Shown here piece after piece: positions 48,013 to 56,182 of a DNA stretch of 64,000 nucleotides (positions are counted from its first letter, which is position 1; every line of letters begins with the position of its first letter). This DNA is from Modestobacter marinus (GTDB lineage Bacteria; Actinomycetota; Actinomycetes; Mycobacteriales; Geodermatophilaceae): assembly GCF_019799945.1 (NCBI RefSeq), contig NZ_JABGCH010000026.1, positions 1 through 64,000 on the forward strand, in the 5' to 3' direction. The notes beneath the pieces were generated by a model. That model saw only the letters and a list, made by a program, of their open reading frames with translations. It was not told the origin of the DNA and made no database searches. Both the position numbers and the translations under genes were made by a program.

Positions 48013-48393
48013 ATGTCACTCGTCGTCGTGCACCTGCGTTGGGACGGAGTCGACCCGGAGCAGTACGAGCGGCTCTGCCGGGCGCTGCCGGAGGGCCCCG
48101 GGTCGCCGCCGGGCTGCCTCTCCCGGCAGCGACGGCGACAGGGCCGCGCGGTGCTGGCGACCGAGGTCTGGGGCGACGAGTGGCAGGCCGAGCTGTTCGT
48201 CGCCGACCTGGGGGACCTGCTGGCACCGACCGGGCTCGGCCGGCCGCAGGTCGTCGCCTTCGCCGTCCCGGACTGCTTCGGCGTGAGCTACGGCCTCCCG
48301 CCCGCCAGGACGCGCCCACCGACCTCGGCCGCGCCGGTGGTGCCGCACCCCCGGCCGCCGGCGGACGCCCACATGGGCCGGGAACCCCACTGA
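48013..48393 (+). CDS. Hypothetical protein
   Basis: 126 residues, ATG 48013 with a GGGGGGAA ribosome site. MSLVVVHLRWDGVDPEQYERLCRALPEG...AVLATEVWGDEWQAELFVADLGDLLAPTGLGRPQVVAFAVPDCF resembles a small alpha/beta (dimeric-barrel-like) fold, but no motif identifies it. The C-terminal 30 residues are Pro-rich. A TAGCGT hexamer lies about 40 bases upstream. Confidence 0.55.
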   Translation: MSLVVVHLRWDGVDPEQYERLCRALPEGPGSPPGCLSRQRRRQGRAVLATEVWGDEWQAELFVADLGDLLAPTGLGRPQVVAFAVPDCFGVSYGLPPARTRPPTSAAPVVPHPRPPADAHMGREPH

Positions 48394-48411
48394 GCCCTGC
48401 TGCGCACCCCG

Positions 48412-48695
48412 GTGCTGACCTCCGGCGAGGGCGCCGACCGGTTCGCCGAGCTGCTGGCCGCCGCCGAGGCCGCCGGTGCCGGGACTGGTTGGCCGGGGAC
48501 ATCGGCGCCGAGCTGGCCAGGTTCGACGACCGCACCATCGACCGGCTGGTCGACGGCACGCACCAGCACGCCCGGCGGCGGGCGGACGAGATGGCCGCGG
48601 CGACCGAGCAGCTGCACGAGCTGGGGGTGCCGGCGCGTGTCGCGCCGGCCGCGCGCGACCTGCTGGCCGGGCTCCGCGATGTGGCCTCCGGCTGA
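48412..48695 (+). pseudogene. Small gene with a frameshift, unknown function
   Basis: GTG 48412 opens VLTSGEGADRFAELLAAAEAAGAG. At about 48480 (GCCGGG) the frame breaks; the next frame reads DWLAGDIGAELARFDDRTIDRL, then RRRADEMAAATEQLHELGVPARVAPAARDLLAGL, ending at 48695. Both parts have strong third-position GC, so both were once coding. One added base makes 285 bases, 94 residues. No family recognised. Confidence 0.5.
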
Positions 48696-48700
48696 GCCGT

Positions 48701-49570
48701 TCACGGCCGGCGCCGCAGCGCCAGCGCCGCTCCCGCGGTGACCACGACGGTCGCGCCCAGGACGGCCCAGCCGTCCGCGCCGCCGTGCACGGTCAGGCCG
48801 GCCAGGACGCCGTCCCCGTTGTTGGTCCGGTTGAAGACGCTGTGCAGCACCGCGACCAGCAGCACGCTGCCCCGGCCGCCGCGCAGGAACACCGCGAGCA
48901 TGGGCCGGAACAGGGCGCCGAGCACCAGGTAGGCGACCAGGGCGGCGGCGACCGAGCCGACCGTCGGGTCGCCGAACAGCGCCAGTGGCCAGTGCACGAG
49001 CGCGAACGGGACAGCGGTCAGCAGGGCCGCGACGAGCAGGCCGTGCCGGTGCTCCAGGCGGGTCTGGACGACGCCGGACCAGGCCGCCTCCTCCCACAGG
49101 TTCACCAGCAGCAGGTTGACCGCGAGGGCCAGCACCTGGCCGGTGAGGAACCCGACCGGCTGCACCGGCCGGAGCTCGTCGCCGACCAGCACCGCGAGCG
49201 TGAGGCCGGCGGTCGGGAGCCCGGCCAGCGCGGCCAGCCACCAGCCCCAGCCGACCCGCCAGCGGACCACCCGCCGGGCGAGCCGCCGGAGCCCCGGCGC
49301 GCCGTCGACGGCCCAGGTCACCGTGACCGCCGCGGTTCCCAACGAGATGGTGAGCAGCAGCCCGGCCACCTCGTCGGGGGCGACGTGCAGCGCGGAGAAC
49401 AGCGAGGCGCCGGGGAGGACGCCGTGCGCGGCCAGCACCGGCAGCGCGACGAGCGGGTAGGCGAGGCCGAAGGTGAGGACGAGGAAGGCTGTCAGCGGGT
49501 GGCGCGCGACGCGCTGCCGGAGCGTCGGGAGCCGGCCGGCCGGGTGGGTGGCGGCCGGAGTGGTGGTCAC
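48701..49570 (-). CDS. CPBP family intramembrane metalloprotease-like protein
   Basis: 289 residues, eight or so membrane helices, GTG 49570 with a GAGGAG ribosome site. The CPBP motifs are recognisable: WEEAAWSGVVQTRL, where the usual EExxxR second site has Ser in place of Arg; FALVHWPLALFG (FxxxH); and HSVFNRTNN (HxxxN/B). The altered first motif may weaken or abolish catalysis. Family roles include CAAX processing, bacteriocin self-protection and membrane signalling. Confidence 0.78.
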   Translation of the reverse strand: MTTTPAATHPAGRLPTLRQRVARHPLTAFLVLTFGLAYPLVALPVLAAHGVLPGASLFSALHVAPDEVAGLLLTISLGTAAVTVTWAVDGAPGLRRLARRVVRWRVGWGWWLAALAGLPTAGLTLAVLVGDELRPVQPVGFLTGQVLALAVNLLLVNLWEEAAWSGVVQTRLEHRHGLLVAALLTAVPFALVHWPLALFGDPTVGSVAAALVAYLVLGALFRPMLAVFLRGGRGSVLLVAVLHSVFNRTNNGDGVLAGLTVHGGADGWAVLGATVVVTAGAALALRRRP

Positions 49571-49753
49571 GAGGGCTCCTCGATCGGGAGGACGGGCGGC
49601 GGGTGCCGTCGCTCCCGATCCTGCGGAGCCCGGCGGCCCGCCGGGAGCGGGCGGACCGCACGCCCGCAGGGGCTGGCCGCACGTGCCGGCGGGGACGGCC
49701 CACCCCTGGCGGAGGGCGCCGCCCGAGGCGCCCCGGGAGCCGGTCCGCGCGGC

Positions 49754-49759
49754 TAGAGT
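49754..49759 (+). promoter_or_regulatory. -10 box TAGAGT for the response-regulator operon
   Basis: TAGAGT fits TANNNT and ends eight bases before the ATG at 49768, as expected for a leaderless transcript. There is no purine-rich ribosome site, and no -35 box is evident. Confidence 0.42.
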
Positions 49760-49767
49760 CCCGCGGC

Positions 49768-50445
49768 ATGGCACTGCGGGTGCTCGTCGCGGACGACAAC
49801 TACCTCGTGCGCGAGGGCCTCGCGGCGCTGCTGGCCGAGGCGGAGGACGTCGAGGTCGTGGGTGCGGTCGCCGATCCGCAGGCGCTGCTGTCCGCCGTCG
49901 CGGCGGAGCAGCCGGACGCCGTCCTGACCGACATCCGGATGCCACCCACGTTCACCGACGAGGGCATCACCGCCGCCCGGCGGATCCGCGCCGAGCACCC
50001 CTCCATCGGCGTCGTCGTGCTCTCCCAGTACGTGGCGGGCGACAACCCGTACGAGCTGCTCAAGGACGGCGCGGCCGGCCTGGGCTACCTGCTCAAGGAG
50101 CGCGTCTCCAACCTGGCTGAGCTCGTCCGCGCCCTGCACGAGGTCGCCCGCGGGGGCTCCGTGCTCGACCCGCGGGTGGTCGAGGGCCTCATGGCGCGCC
50201 GGGCCGGCGACGCCCGCTCGCCGCTGCGCGACCTCACCGACCGGGAGCACGAGGTGCTCGCGGCCATGGCCACCGGGCGCACCAACGGCAGCATCGCGCG
50301 GACCCTCTACATGAGCGAGCGTGCGGTGGAGAAGCACGTCGGCGCGGTCTTCACCAAGCTGGGGCTCAGCGAGGAGGACGACGTCAACCGGCGGGTCATG
50401 GCCGTCCTGACCTTCCTCGACGCCACCACGCGCACCCGGTCCTGA
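49768..50445 (+). CDS. LuxR-type two-component response regulator
   Basis: 225 residues. Receiver: LVADDNYLVREGL, phosphoacceptor Asp55 in AVLTDIRMP, and Lys110 in GYLLKERV. The HTH of the NarL/FixJ type follows (LRDLTDREHEVLAAMATGRTNGSIARTLYMSERAVEKHVGAVFTKLGL). It is the first gene before SpoOM and two kinase-like genes on the same strand, so the sensor kinase at 51296 is its likely partner. The SERAVEKHVG recognition helix is canonical. Confidence 0.9.
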   Translation: MALRVLVADDNYLVREGLAALLAEAEDVEVVGAVADPQALLSAVAAEQPDAVLTDIRMPPTFTDEGITAARRIRAEHPSIGVVVLSQYVAGDNPYELLKDGAAGLGYLLKERVSNLAELVRALHEVARGGSVLDPRVVEGLMARRAGDARSPLRDLTDREHEVLAAMATGRTNGSIARTLYMSERAVEKHVGAVFTKLGLSEEDDVNRRVMAVLTFLDATTRTRS

Positions 50446-50487
50446 GCCCGGCGGCCCGTCGTCCGCCCCGTCCCGACAGGAGTACCG

Positions 50488-51267
50488 ATGGCCTTCCGCG
50501 ACCTGATGGCGCGCCTCGGCGCCGGCAACGCCACCGTCGACGCCGTCCTCGACCACCCCGAGACCACGCCCGGCGGCACCGTCTCGGGCACCGTCACCGT
50601 GACCGGCGGCCGGATCGCCCAGGACGTCCAGGAGGTCCGGGTCGAGCTCGTGGCCACCGTCGAGGTGGAGAGCGGGGACAACTCCTGGCGGGAGGACGTC
50701 ACCTTCGGCACCACCGCGGTCGGCGGGGCGTTCCGCGTCGAGCCCGGCGAGCAGCGGCGGATCCCGTTCAGCTTCCGGGTGCCCCTGCAGTGCCCGTTCA
50801 CCTCCCTGGACGGGTGGCGCCTGCACGGCATGAAGGTCGGGCTGCGCACCCGCGTGGACATCCCCGAGGCCGTCGACCCCGGCGACGTCGACCCGGTCGA
50901 GGTGCTGCCGCTGCCGGTCCAGCGCACCGTGCTGCAGGCCCTCGCCGCCCGGGGCTTCTCGTTCAAGGGCGCCGACGTGGAGAAGGGGCGGCTCCGCGGC
51001 AGCGACCTGCCCTTCTACCAGGAGGTCGAGTTCGCTCCGCCGCGCGACCTGCGCGGGCGGGTCAACGAGCTCGAGGTGACCTTCCTCGCCGACCCGCAGG
51101 GCGTCGAGGTGGTGCTGGAGGTCGACCGCCGCGGCGGGCTGCTCACCGAGGGACGCGACGTCGGCGGCCGGGTGTACGTCGGCCACGCCGACACCGACGG
51201 CGCCGCGATGGGCGCCCGGCTCGACGCCGCGATCCGCCAGCTGGGGGCCCGGCGCGGGTGGCTGTGA
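50488..51267 (+). CDS. SpoOM-like sporulation-control protein
   Basis: 259 residues: ATVDAVLDHPETTPGGTVSGTVTVTGG with an arrestin-like two-sheet layout, then REDVTFGTTAVGGAFRVEPGEQRRIPFSFRVPLQCPFTSLDG. SpoOM proteins are arrestin-like and affect the sporulation phosphorelay in Bacillus; in spore-forming actinobacteria their role is unknown. The ATG at 50488 follows ACAGGAG. It lies between the regulator and the kinase, which suggests linkage in the same pathway. Confidence 0.78.
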   Translation: MAFRDLMARLGAGNATVDAVLDHPETTPGGTVSGTVTVTGGRIAQDVQEVRVELVATVEVESGDNSWREDVTFGTTAVGGAFRVEPGEQRRIPFSFRVPLQCPFTSLDGWRLHGMKVGLRTRVDIPEAVDPGDVDPVEVLPLPVQRTVLQALAARGFSFKGADVEKGRLRGSDLPFYQEVEFAPPRDLRGRVNELEVTFLADPQGVEVVLEVDRRGGLLTEGRDVGGRVYVGHADTDGAAMGARLDAAIRQLGARRGWL

Positions 51268-51295
51268 CCGGGCCGCGGTCGACCCTCCCGCGCGC

Positions 51296-52579
51296 ATGCC
51301 GCGACCGGGCCGGACGGGGCGCTCCTGGCGGGAGCGGCGCGCCGCGCTGACCACGGTCGCCGGCGTGGTCGCCTTCGTCGCCGCGGTGTACGCGGCCGTC
51401 GTGGGCGGCGGTGGCCTGCTCCTGGGGCGGACCGGGGCGCCCTCGCCGGCGCTGTCCGTCCTGGCCACCGCCGTCGTCGCCCTCGGCATCGAGCCGGTGC
51501 AGACCCGCCTGGAGCGCCGGGCGGCCCGCCGCGCCTCGGCCGGCCGGCCCTCCCCGGAGGAGGCGCTCCGCCGCTTCCGCGCGGCGACCGGCGCCGCCGT
51601 TCCGGCGCAGGAGCTGCCCGGCCGGATCGCCCGCACGCTCGCCGAGGCCACCGGTGTGGCGCAGGCGCAGGTGTGGCTCGACGTCCGCGGCCGGCCCGCG
51701 CTCGTCGCTGCGGAGCCGCCGGGAGCGCCGGACGGCGACGGGCTCGTTCACGTGCTGGAGGTCCGGCACGCCGGGGAGCGGCTCGGCGAGCTGCGGCTGC
51801 ACCGACCCCCGGGACGCCCGGCCACCGCCGCCGAGGAGCGGCTGGTCGGCGCCCTGGCCGGGCAGGCCGGGCTGGCACTGCGCGGAGCGCGGCTGCGGGC
51901 CGAGCTCACCGACCGGCTCGCCGAGCTGTCGGCCCGCGCCGAGGAGCTGCGCGCCTCCCGGGAACGGCTCGTGGCCGCGCAGGACGACGAACGCCGGAGG
52001 CTGGAGCGCGACGTCCACGACGGGGCGCAGCAGCACCTCGTCGCGCTCGCCGTGCAGCTGCGGCTCGTCCAGGCGGTGGCCCGGCGGGACCCCGGCCGGG
52101 CCACCGAGCTGCTCGGGCAGCAGGCCGCCGCGGCGCGCACCGCCGTGGACACCGTGCAGGCGCTCTCCCGGGGCATCTACCCCGCCGTCCTGACCGAGCG
52201 GGGCCTGCCCGCCGCGCTCTCCGCGGCCGCGGCGGCCAGCCCGATACCGGTGCGCGTCTCGGCCGACGACGTCGGCCGGTACCCGGCCGGGGTCGAGGCG
52301 GCGCTGTACTTCACCGGCCTGGAGGCGCTGCAGAACGCGGTCAAGCACTCCGGTGCCCGGCAGGTCACGCTCCGGGTGGCGACCGACGACGGCGCCGTGG
52401 TGCTCACCGTCGAGGACGACGGCCGCGGCTTCGATCCCGGGGCGGACCCGGGCGCGGGGCTGGCGAACATGCGGGACCGCCTCGACGCGGTCGGCGGCGC
52501 CCTGCAGGTGGCGGCCGCGCCGGGCCGGGGCGTGCGGGTCCGGGCGACGGCGCCGGCCGAGCCGGTCCCGGGAGGCTGA
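51296..52579 (+). CDS. Sensor histidine kinase (HisKA_3 type)
   Basis: 427 residues. One or two N-terminal hydrophobic segments (AALTTVAGVVAFVAAVYAAVV and LSVLATAVVALGI), a GAF-like central part (PGRIARTLAEATGVAQAQVWLDVRG), and a HisKA_3 dimerisation segment with His241 in ERRRLERDVHDGAQQHLVALA. The ATPase domain has N-box ALQNAVKHSGA and G1 VEDDGRGFDPG. It is an intact NarL-class sensor kinase, and the response regulator at 49768 is the natural partner. Confidence 0.88.
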   Translation: MPRPGRTGRSWRERRAALTTVAGVVAFVAAVYAAVVGGGGLLLGRTGAPSPALSVLATAVVALGIEPVQTRLERRAARRASAGRPSPEEALRRFRAATGAAVPAQELPGRIARTLAEATGVAQAQVWLDVRGRPALVAAEPPGAPDGDGLVHVLEVRHAGERLGELRLHRPPGRPATAAEERLVGALAGQAGLALRGARLRAELTDRLAELSARAEELRASRERLVAAQDDERRRLERDVHDGAQQHLVALAVQLRLVQAVARRDPGRATELLGQQAAAARTAVDTVQALSRGIYPAVLTERGLPAALSAAAAASPIPVRVSADDVGRYPAGVEAALYFTGLEALQNAVKHSGARQVTLRVATDDGAVVLTVEDDGRGFDPGADPGAGLANMRDRLDAVGGALQVAAAPGRGVRVRATAPAEPVPGG

Positions 52580-54688
52580 GTGCGCCGGCAGCTGGCCTGG
52601 GGGCTGTGCGGGCTGACCGCGGTCTGCGCGGCCGGCCAGACCGTGCTGCTCGCCGACCGGCCCCTGCTGTCCGCGGCCGCGTTCCTGGAGGGCTGGCCGC
52701 TGCTTCCCGCCGGGACGGTCGTCGGCACCCTGGTCGGCGCCCTGGTGGTGAGCCGCCACCCCGGGCACCGGGTCGGCTGGCTGCTGTGCGCCGGCCAGGC
52801 GACCACGGCCCTCGGGCTGTTCGCCGCATCCGCCGGGGCGCGGGCCGGCCCCGGGCACCCGGCCACCTGGCTCGGGGCGGTCCTCGGCGCGACGATGGGA
52901 CTCGCGCTGATCGCCGCCCTGCTCCTGCTGGCGCCCGACGGGCACCTGCTCTCGCGCCGGTGGCGGCCCGCGCTCGCCGCCGGCGGGACCGGCCTGGCCG
53001 TCCACGTCCTGGCGACGGCGGCGGTCGGCCCGGCCGGTCTGGATGCCTCCGGGCAGCCGCTGCGGATCGCACCGCTGCACCAGCTGCTGATCACCGGCGG
53101 CACGGTGGTCGTCATCGGCTCCCTGGTCGCCGGCGCTGTGTCCCTGGTGCTGCGCCTGCGGGGTGCCGAGGGCGAGCGACGGTCCCAGCTGCTGTGGATC
53201 GCGCTGCCGGCCGCCGTCCTGGCCGCCGGCCCGCTTGTGCTCCTGACGGCGGAGCTGGTCGTCGCCGCGCAGCCGGGGGAGGGGACGCCCGGGCCGGGCG
53301 TGGCGGCGCTGCTGTACCTGCCGCTGTTCGTCGGCTGGGCCGGCCTGCCGGTCGGTGCGGGCGTCGCCGTGCTCCGCCACCGCCTGTTCGACATCGACGT
53401 CGTGGTCAGCCGGGCGGTCGTCCTCGCGGTCACGACGGCGTTCGTCGCGGTGGCGTACGTGGCCGTCGTCGTCCTGATCGGGGGCTTGCCGGGCGGCCCG
53501 GCCGGCGGTCCGTGGCCGTCGCTCACCGCCACGGCCGTCGCGGCGCTGGCCTTCCAGCCGCTGCGCCGCCGGGTCCTGCGGCTCGCCGACCGGCTGGCCT
53601 ACGGTCCGCGGGCCGCGCCGTACGAGGCGCTGGCCGACCTCACCACCCGGCTGGCCGGCGCTCCACCACCCGACCAGCTCCTGGCGGTGACCGCCGCCGC
53701 CGCGGGCACCGCCCTGGCGGCGCAGCGCGCCACCGCGAGCCTGGACCTGGATGAGGGGCCGTCGCTCGAGGCGGGATGGGCACCGGGACCGGACCCGCGC
53801 CCGCCGCCGGGCCGGACCACGGTCGAGGTGCGCGACGCCGGGGAGGTGCTCGGCCGGATCACCGTCGTCCTCCCGCCCGGCCGGTCGCTGCGCGCCGCCG
53901 ACCGCAGGCTCCTCGACGACCTCGCCGACCAGGCCGCCCCGGCGTTCCGCAACGCGCGGCTGGAAGTCGGGCTGGCCGCCTCGGTCGCCGCGTTCGACCG
54001 GCGCACGACGGAGCTCGCGCACTCGCGCAGACGGCTCGTCGACGCGCGGACCACCGAACGGATCCTGCTGGAGCGGGCCATCGCCACCGACGTGCTGCCC
54101 TGTCTGGCCGCGCTCCCCGGACGGCTGGCGGCCGCCGGCGCGGCATGGGGTCGCGGCGGGCCGGCGCCGGACCTGGAGTCGCTGATCACGGCGACCACCG
54201 ACGTCCTGGAGCGGCTGCGCGAGCTGAGCCACGGGATCTTCCCGGTGCAGCTGGCGCGGTCGGGTCTGGGGCCCGCGGTGCGCGCGCTGGGCGCCGGGGC
54301 CACCCCGCCGGCGACCGTCGACGTCGACCCGGAGCTGGAGGGCCGGCGGCATCCCCAGCCGGTCGAGTCGGCGCTGTACCTCTGCGCCCGCCAGGCTGTG
54401 CAGGCGACGGCCGGGCCGGCGGCGGTGCGGCTCCGGGAGCTCGACGGGGACCTCGTCCTCGAGGTCCGCGGCAGGCACGTGACCCGGGCGGCCGCGGAGG
54501 TCGCCGACCGGGTGGCAGCGGTCGGCGGCTCGCTGGAGCTGGACGACGGGGTGCTCCGGGCACGCGTCCCGGGAGGTCAGGCGGAGACCCCGGCCCAGCA
54601 GTCGACCAGCCGGTCGGGGCCGAACTCCCCCTTGGGCACGTACGCGGCCGCGCCGCACCCGTCCAGCTCCACCTCGTCCTCCGCGTAG
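52580..54688 (+). CDS. Degenerate histidine-kinase-like membrane protein
   Basis: 702 residues, GTG 52580 abutting the preceding kinase. About eight membrane helices lie in residues 1-320, followed by a GAF-like region and a HisKA_3-like segment. Where a kinase has ERRRIERDLHDG, this has TERILLERAIATDVLPCL, with no phosphoacceptor His. The ATPase N-box (expected LQNAAKH) reads ARQAVQATAGP, and the GDG/G1 box is missing. It is therefore unlikely to be an active kinase. The final 40 residues (QAETPAQQS...SSSA) are read through the antisense of the receiver gene, which suggests an ancestral stop was lost near 54580. It may act as a sensor that modulates the intact kinase. Confidence 0.72.
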   Translation: MRRQLAWGLCGLTAVCAAGQTVLLADRPLLSAAAFLEGWPLLPAGTVVGTLVGALVVSRHPGHRVGWLLCAGQATTALGLFAASAGARAGPGHPATWLGAVLGATMGLALIAALLLLAPDGHLLSRRWRPALAAGGTGLAVHVLATAAVGPAGLDASGQPLRIAPLHQLLITGGTVVVIGSLVAGAVSLVLRLRGAEGERRSQLLWIALPAAVLAAGPLVLLTAELVVAAQPGEGTPGPGVAALLYLPLFVGWAGLPVGAGVAVLRHRLFDIDVVVSRAVVLAVTTAFVAVAYVAVVVLIGGLPGGPAGGPWPSLTATAVAALAFQPLRRRVLRLADRLAYGPRAAPYEALADLTTRLAGAPPPDQLLAVTAAAAGTALAAQRATASLDLDEGPSLEAGWAPGPDPRPPPGRTTVEVRDAGEVLGRITVVLPPGRSLRAADRRLLDDLADQAAPAFRNARLEVGLAASVAAFDRRTTELAHSRRRLVDARTTERILLERAIATDVLPCLAALPGRLAAAGAAWGRGGPAPDLESLITATTDVLERLRELSHGIFPVQLARSGLGPAVRALGAGATPPATVDVDPELEGRRHPQPVESALYLCARQAVQATAGPAAVRLRELDGDLVLEVRGRHVTRAAAEVADRVAAVGGSLELDDGVLRARVPGGQAETPAQQSTSRSGPNSPLGTYAAAPHPSSSTSSSA

Positions 54689-54942
54689 GTCGAGAGCAGG
54701 ACGACCACCGGCCGGTCGGCGGTGGAGCGGAGCCGCCGAGCGGCCTCGACGCCGTCGATGCCCGGCAGGTGGACGTCCAGGAGGACCAGCCGTGGCCGCA
54801 GCGCGGTGACGAGGGCGAGCGCCTCCTCGGCCGAGGCGGCCGACCCGAGCAGCTCGAAGCCGTCGGTGGCCTGCACGACCGCGGCCATGGCCTCGCGGAA
54901 CGCGCGCTGGTCGTCGACCACCAGGACGCCGACCTCCGCCAC
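54577..54942 (-). CDS. Single-domain (receiver-only) response regulator
   Basis: 121 residues from GTG 54942 with a GGGAGGTGGG ribosome site. Receiver residues are complete: acidic pocket Asp10-Asp11, phosphoacceptor Asp56 in LVLLDVHLPG, Ser84/Thr85 and Lys104 in YVPKGEFG. There is no output domain, as in CheY or Spo0F-type relays. It overlaps the degenerate kinase tail-to-tail by 112 bases. A relay or phosphate-sink role is plausible. Confidence 0.75.
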   Translation of the reverse strand: MAEVGVLVVDDQRAFREAMAAVVQATDGFELLGSAASAEEALALVTALRPRLVLLDVHLPGIDGVEAARRLRSTADRPVVVLLSTYAEDEVELDGCGAAAYVPKGEFGPDRLVDCWAGVSA

Positions 54943-55208
54943 TTGCCCACCTCCCGCCGTCCCGCCGGTCAGCGTGCCCGGCCCCCGGGACGGCGGACAT
55001 GTGGCGACCCGCACTCCGGAGGTGGGGTCAGCCCCCTCCGGGAGACGCCGGGATCGGGCTTCCCGGGCGCTCGGGGCCAGCCGGACGAAATGCCCGTGAA
55101 CGGTGCTGTCCAGCGCGCCGATGGCGGTGCCGAGGCCTTCCTGGAACGGTGGCCACCTCGGGCAGTGCACGAGCGGCCGCACGCCCGCCGCCCGGAACCG
55201 GAGGACCC

Positions 55209-55790
55209 GTGACCGACGCACGCCTCTCCTCGCTGGCCACCGCGCACGACGGGGCCGCCCGCCTGGTCGCCGCCGTCGAGGACGACCAGTGGGACCACCC
55301 GACGCCGTGCAGCGACTGGACGGTCCGGCAGCTGGTCAACCACCTCGTCGGCGGCAACCGGCTGACGACGCGCGTGGTGCGCGGCGACCAGCTGCCGCCG
55401 CCGGACCAGCTCGGCCGGCGCGGCCACCTGGACCAGCTCGGCGACGACCCCAGCAGCGCCTACCGGGCCTCCGCCGGCGAGCTGCTCGAGGCGCTGCGTG
55501 CCCCGGGTGTCCTGGAGCGGACCTACACCCTCCCCGCCGGCACGCTGCCCGGCCCCGGGGTGGTGCACCTGCGGACCGTCGAGACCCTCGTGCACGGCTG
55601 GGACCGCGCCCGCGCCGTCGGCCGGCCGGCACCCTTCCCGGAGGACCTCTGCGAGCGGGAGCTGCGGTTCAGCCGCGACCTGCTCGGCCGGATCCCGGAG
55701 GAGCGCCGGCCGTTCGCGCCGTCCCGCCCGGTGGCCGACGGTGCCCCGGCGATCGACCGGCTCGCTGCCCTCCTCGGCCGGAGGCCGTGA
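55209..55790 (+). CDS. TIGR03086/MDMPI-type metal-binding protein
   Basis: 193 residues. DinB-like four-helix fold: LVAAVEDDQWDHPTPCSDWTVRQLVNHLVGGN with the first His, and VETLVHGWDRARAVGR with the second His and the W-D. This is the mycothiol-dependent maleylpyruvate-isomerase-like family; members use a metal and mycothiol. GTG 55209 follows GGAGGACCC. No partner is evident. Confidence 0.78.
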   Translation: MTDARLSSLATAHDGAARLVAAVEDDQWDHPTPCSDWTVRQLVNHLVGGNRLTTRVVRGDQLPPPDQLGRRGHLDQLGDDPSSAYRASAGELLEALRAPGVLERTYTLPAGTLPGPGVVHLRTVETLVHGWDRARAVGRPAPFPEDLCERELRFSRDLLGRIPEERRPFAPSRPVADGAPAIDRLAALLGRRP

Positions 55791-56182
55791 TCCCGCGCCG
55801 CCGAGTGACGGCGCGGTGACGGCCTGCCCGTCGTCCTGCAGGAGGAGGCCGACCGGCCGACGACGCGTTCCCCGCCGACCACACCGTCTCGGCGGGCGTG
55901 CTCGAGAGGGGAACGTCGACCTGCTCGATGCGGCCGGGGCGCTGCTCGCCCGGCGGCGGCGGCTGGGCGTGACCCCGGCGACCACGGGACGGAGGGACCT
56001 GACGCTGCAGGACGACGTCCTCGGGCTGGATCGCATCGACGTCCTCGTCGACGCGCGGCCCGTCGCCACTGCCGACGTCACCGATGGCGGCCCGCGGTCA
56101 CCGTGCACAGGTGGTCGGACCGAGGGTGGTCCAGCCAGGCCGGTGTCCACGGAGGGGCTCTGACACCGCACCGTGGGCGCGG
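55791..56182. other. 392-base gap with a coding-like remnant
   Basis: From about 55905 to 56100 the plus strand has strong codon phase (reading NVDLLDAAGALLARRRRLG... DVLGLDRIDVLVDARPVA) but lacks a good start, and a stop closes it at about 56163. It resembles a fragment of a longer protein. I cannot identify the source. It marks the left edge of the lower-GC block. Confidence 0.35.

Noticed and set aside
51143-55000. A 1285-residue minus-strand open frame under the kinase genes
   Set aside because: Antisense to genes with clear domains; its composition is Arg/Gly/Pro-rich with no motif.
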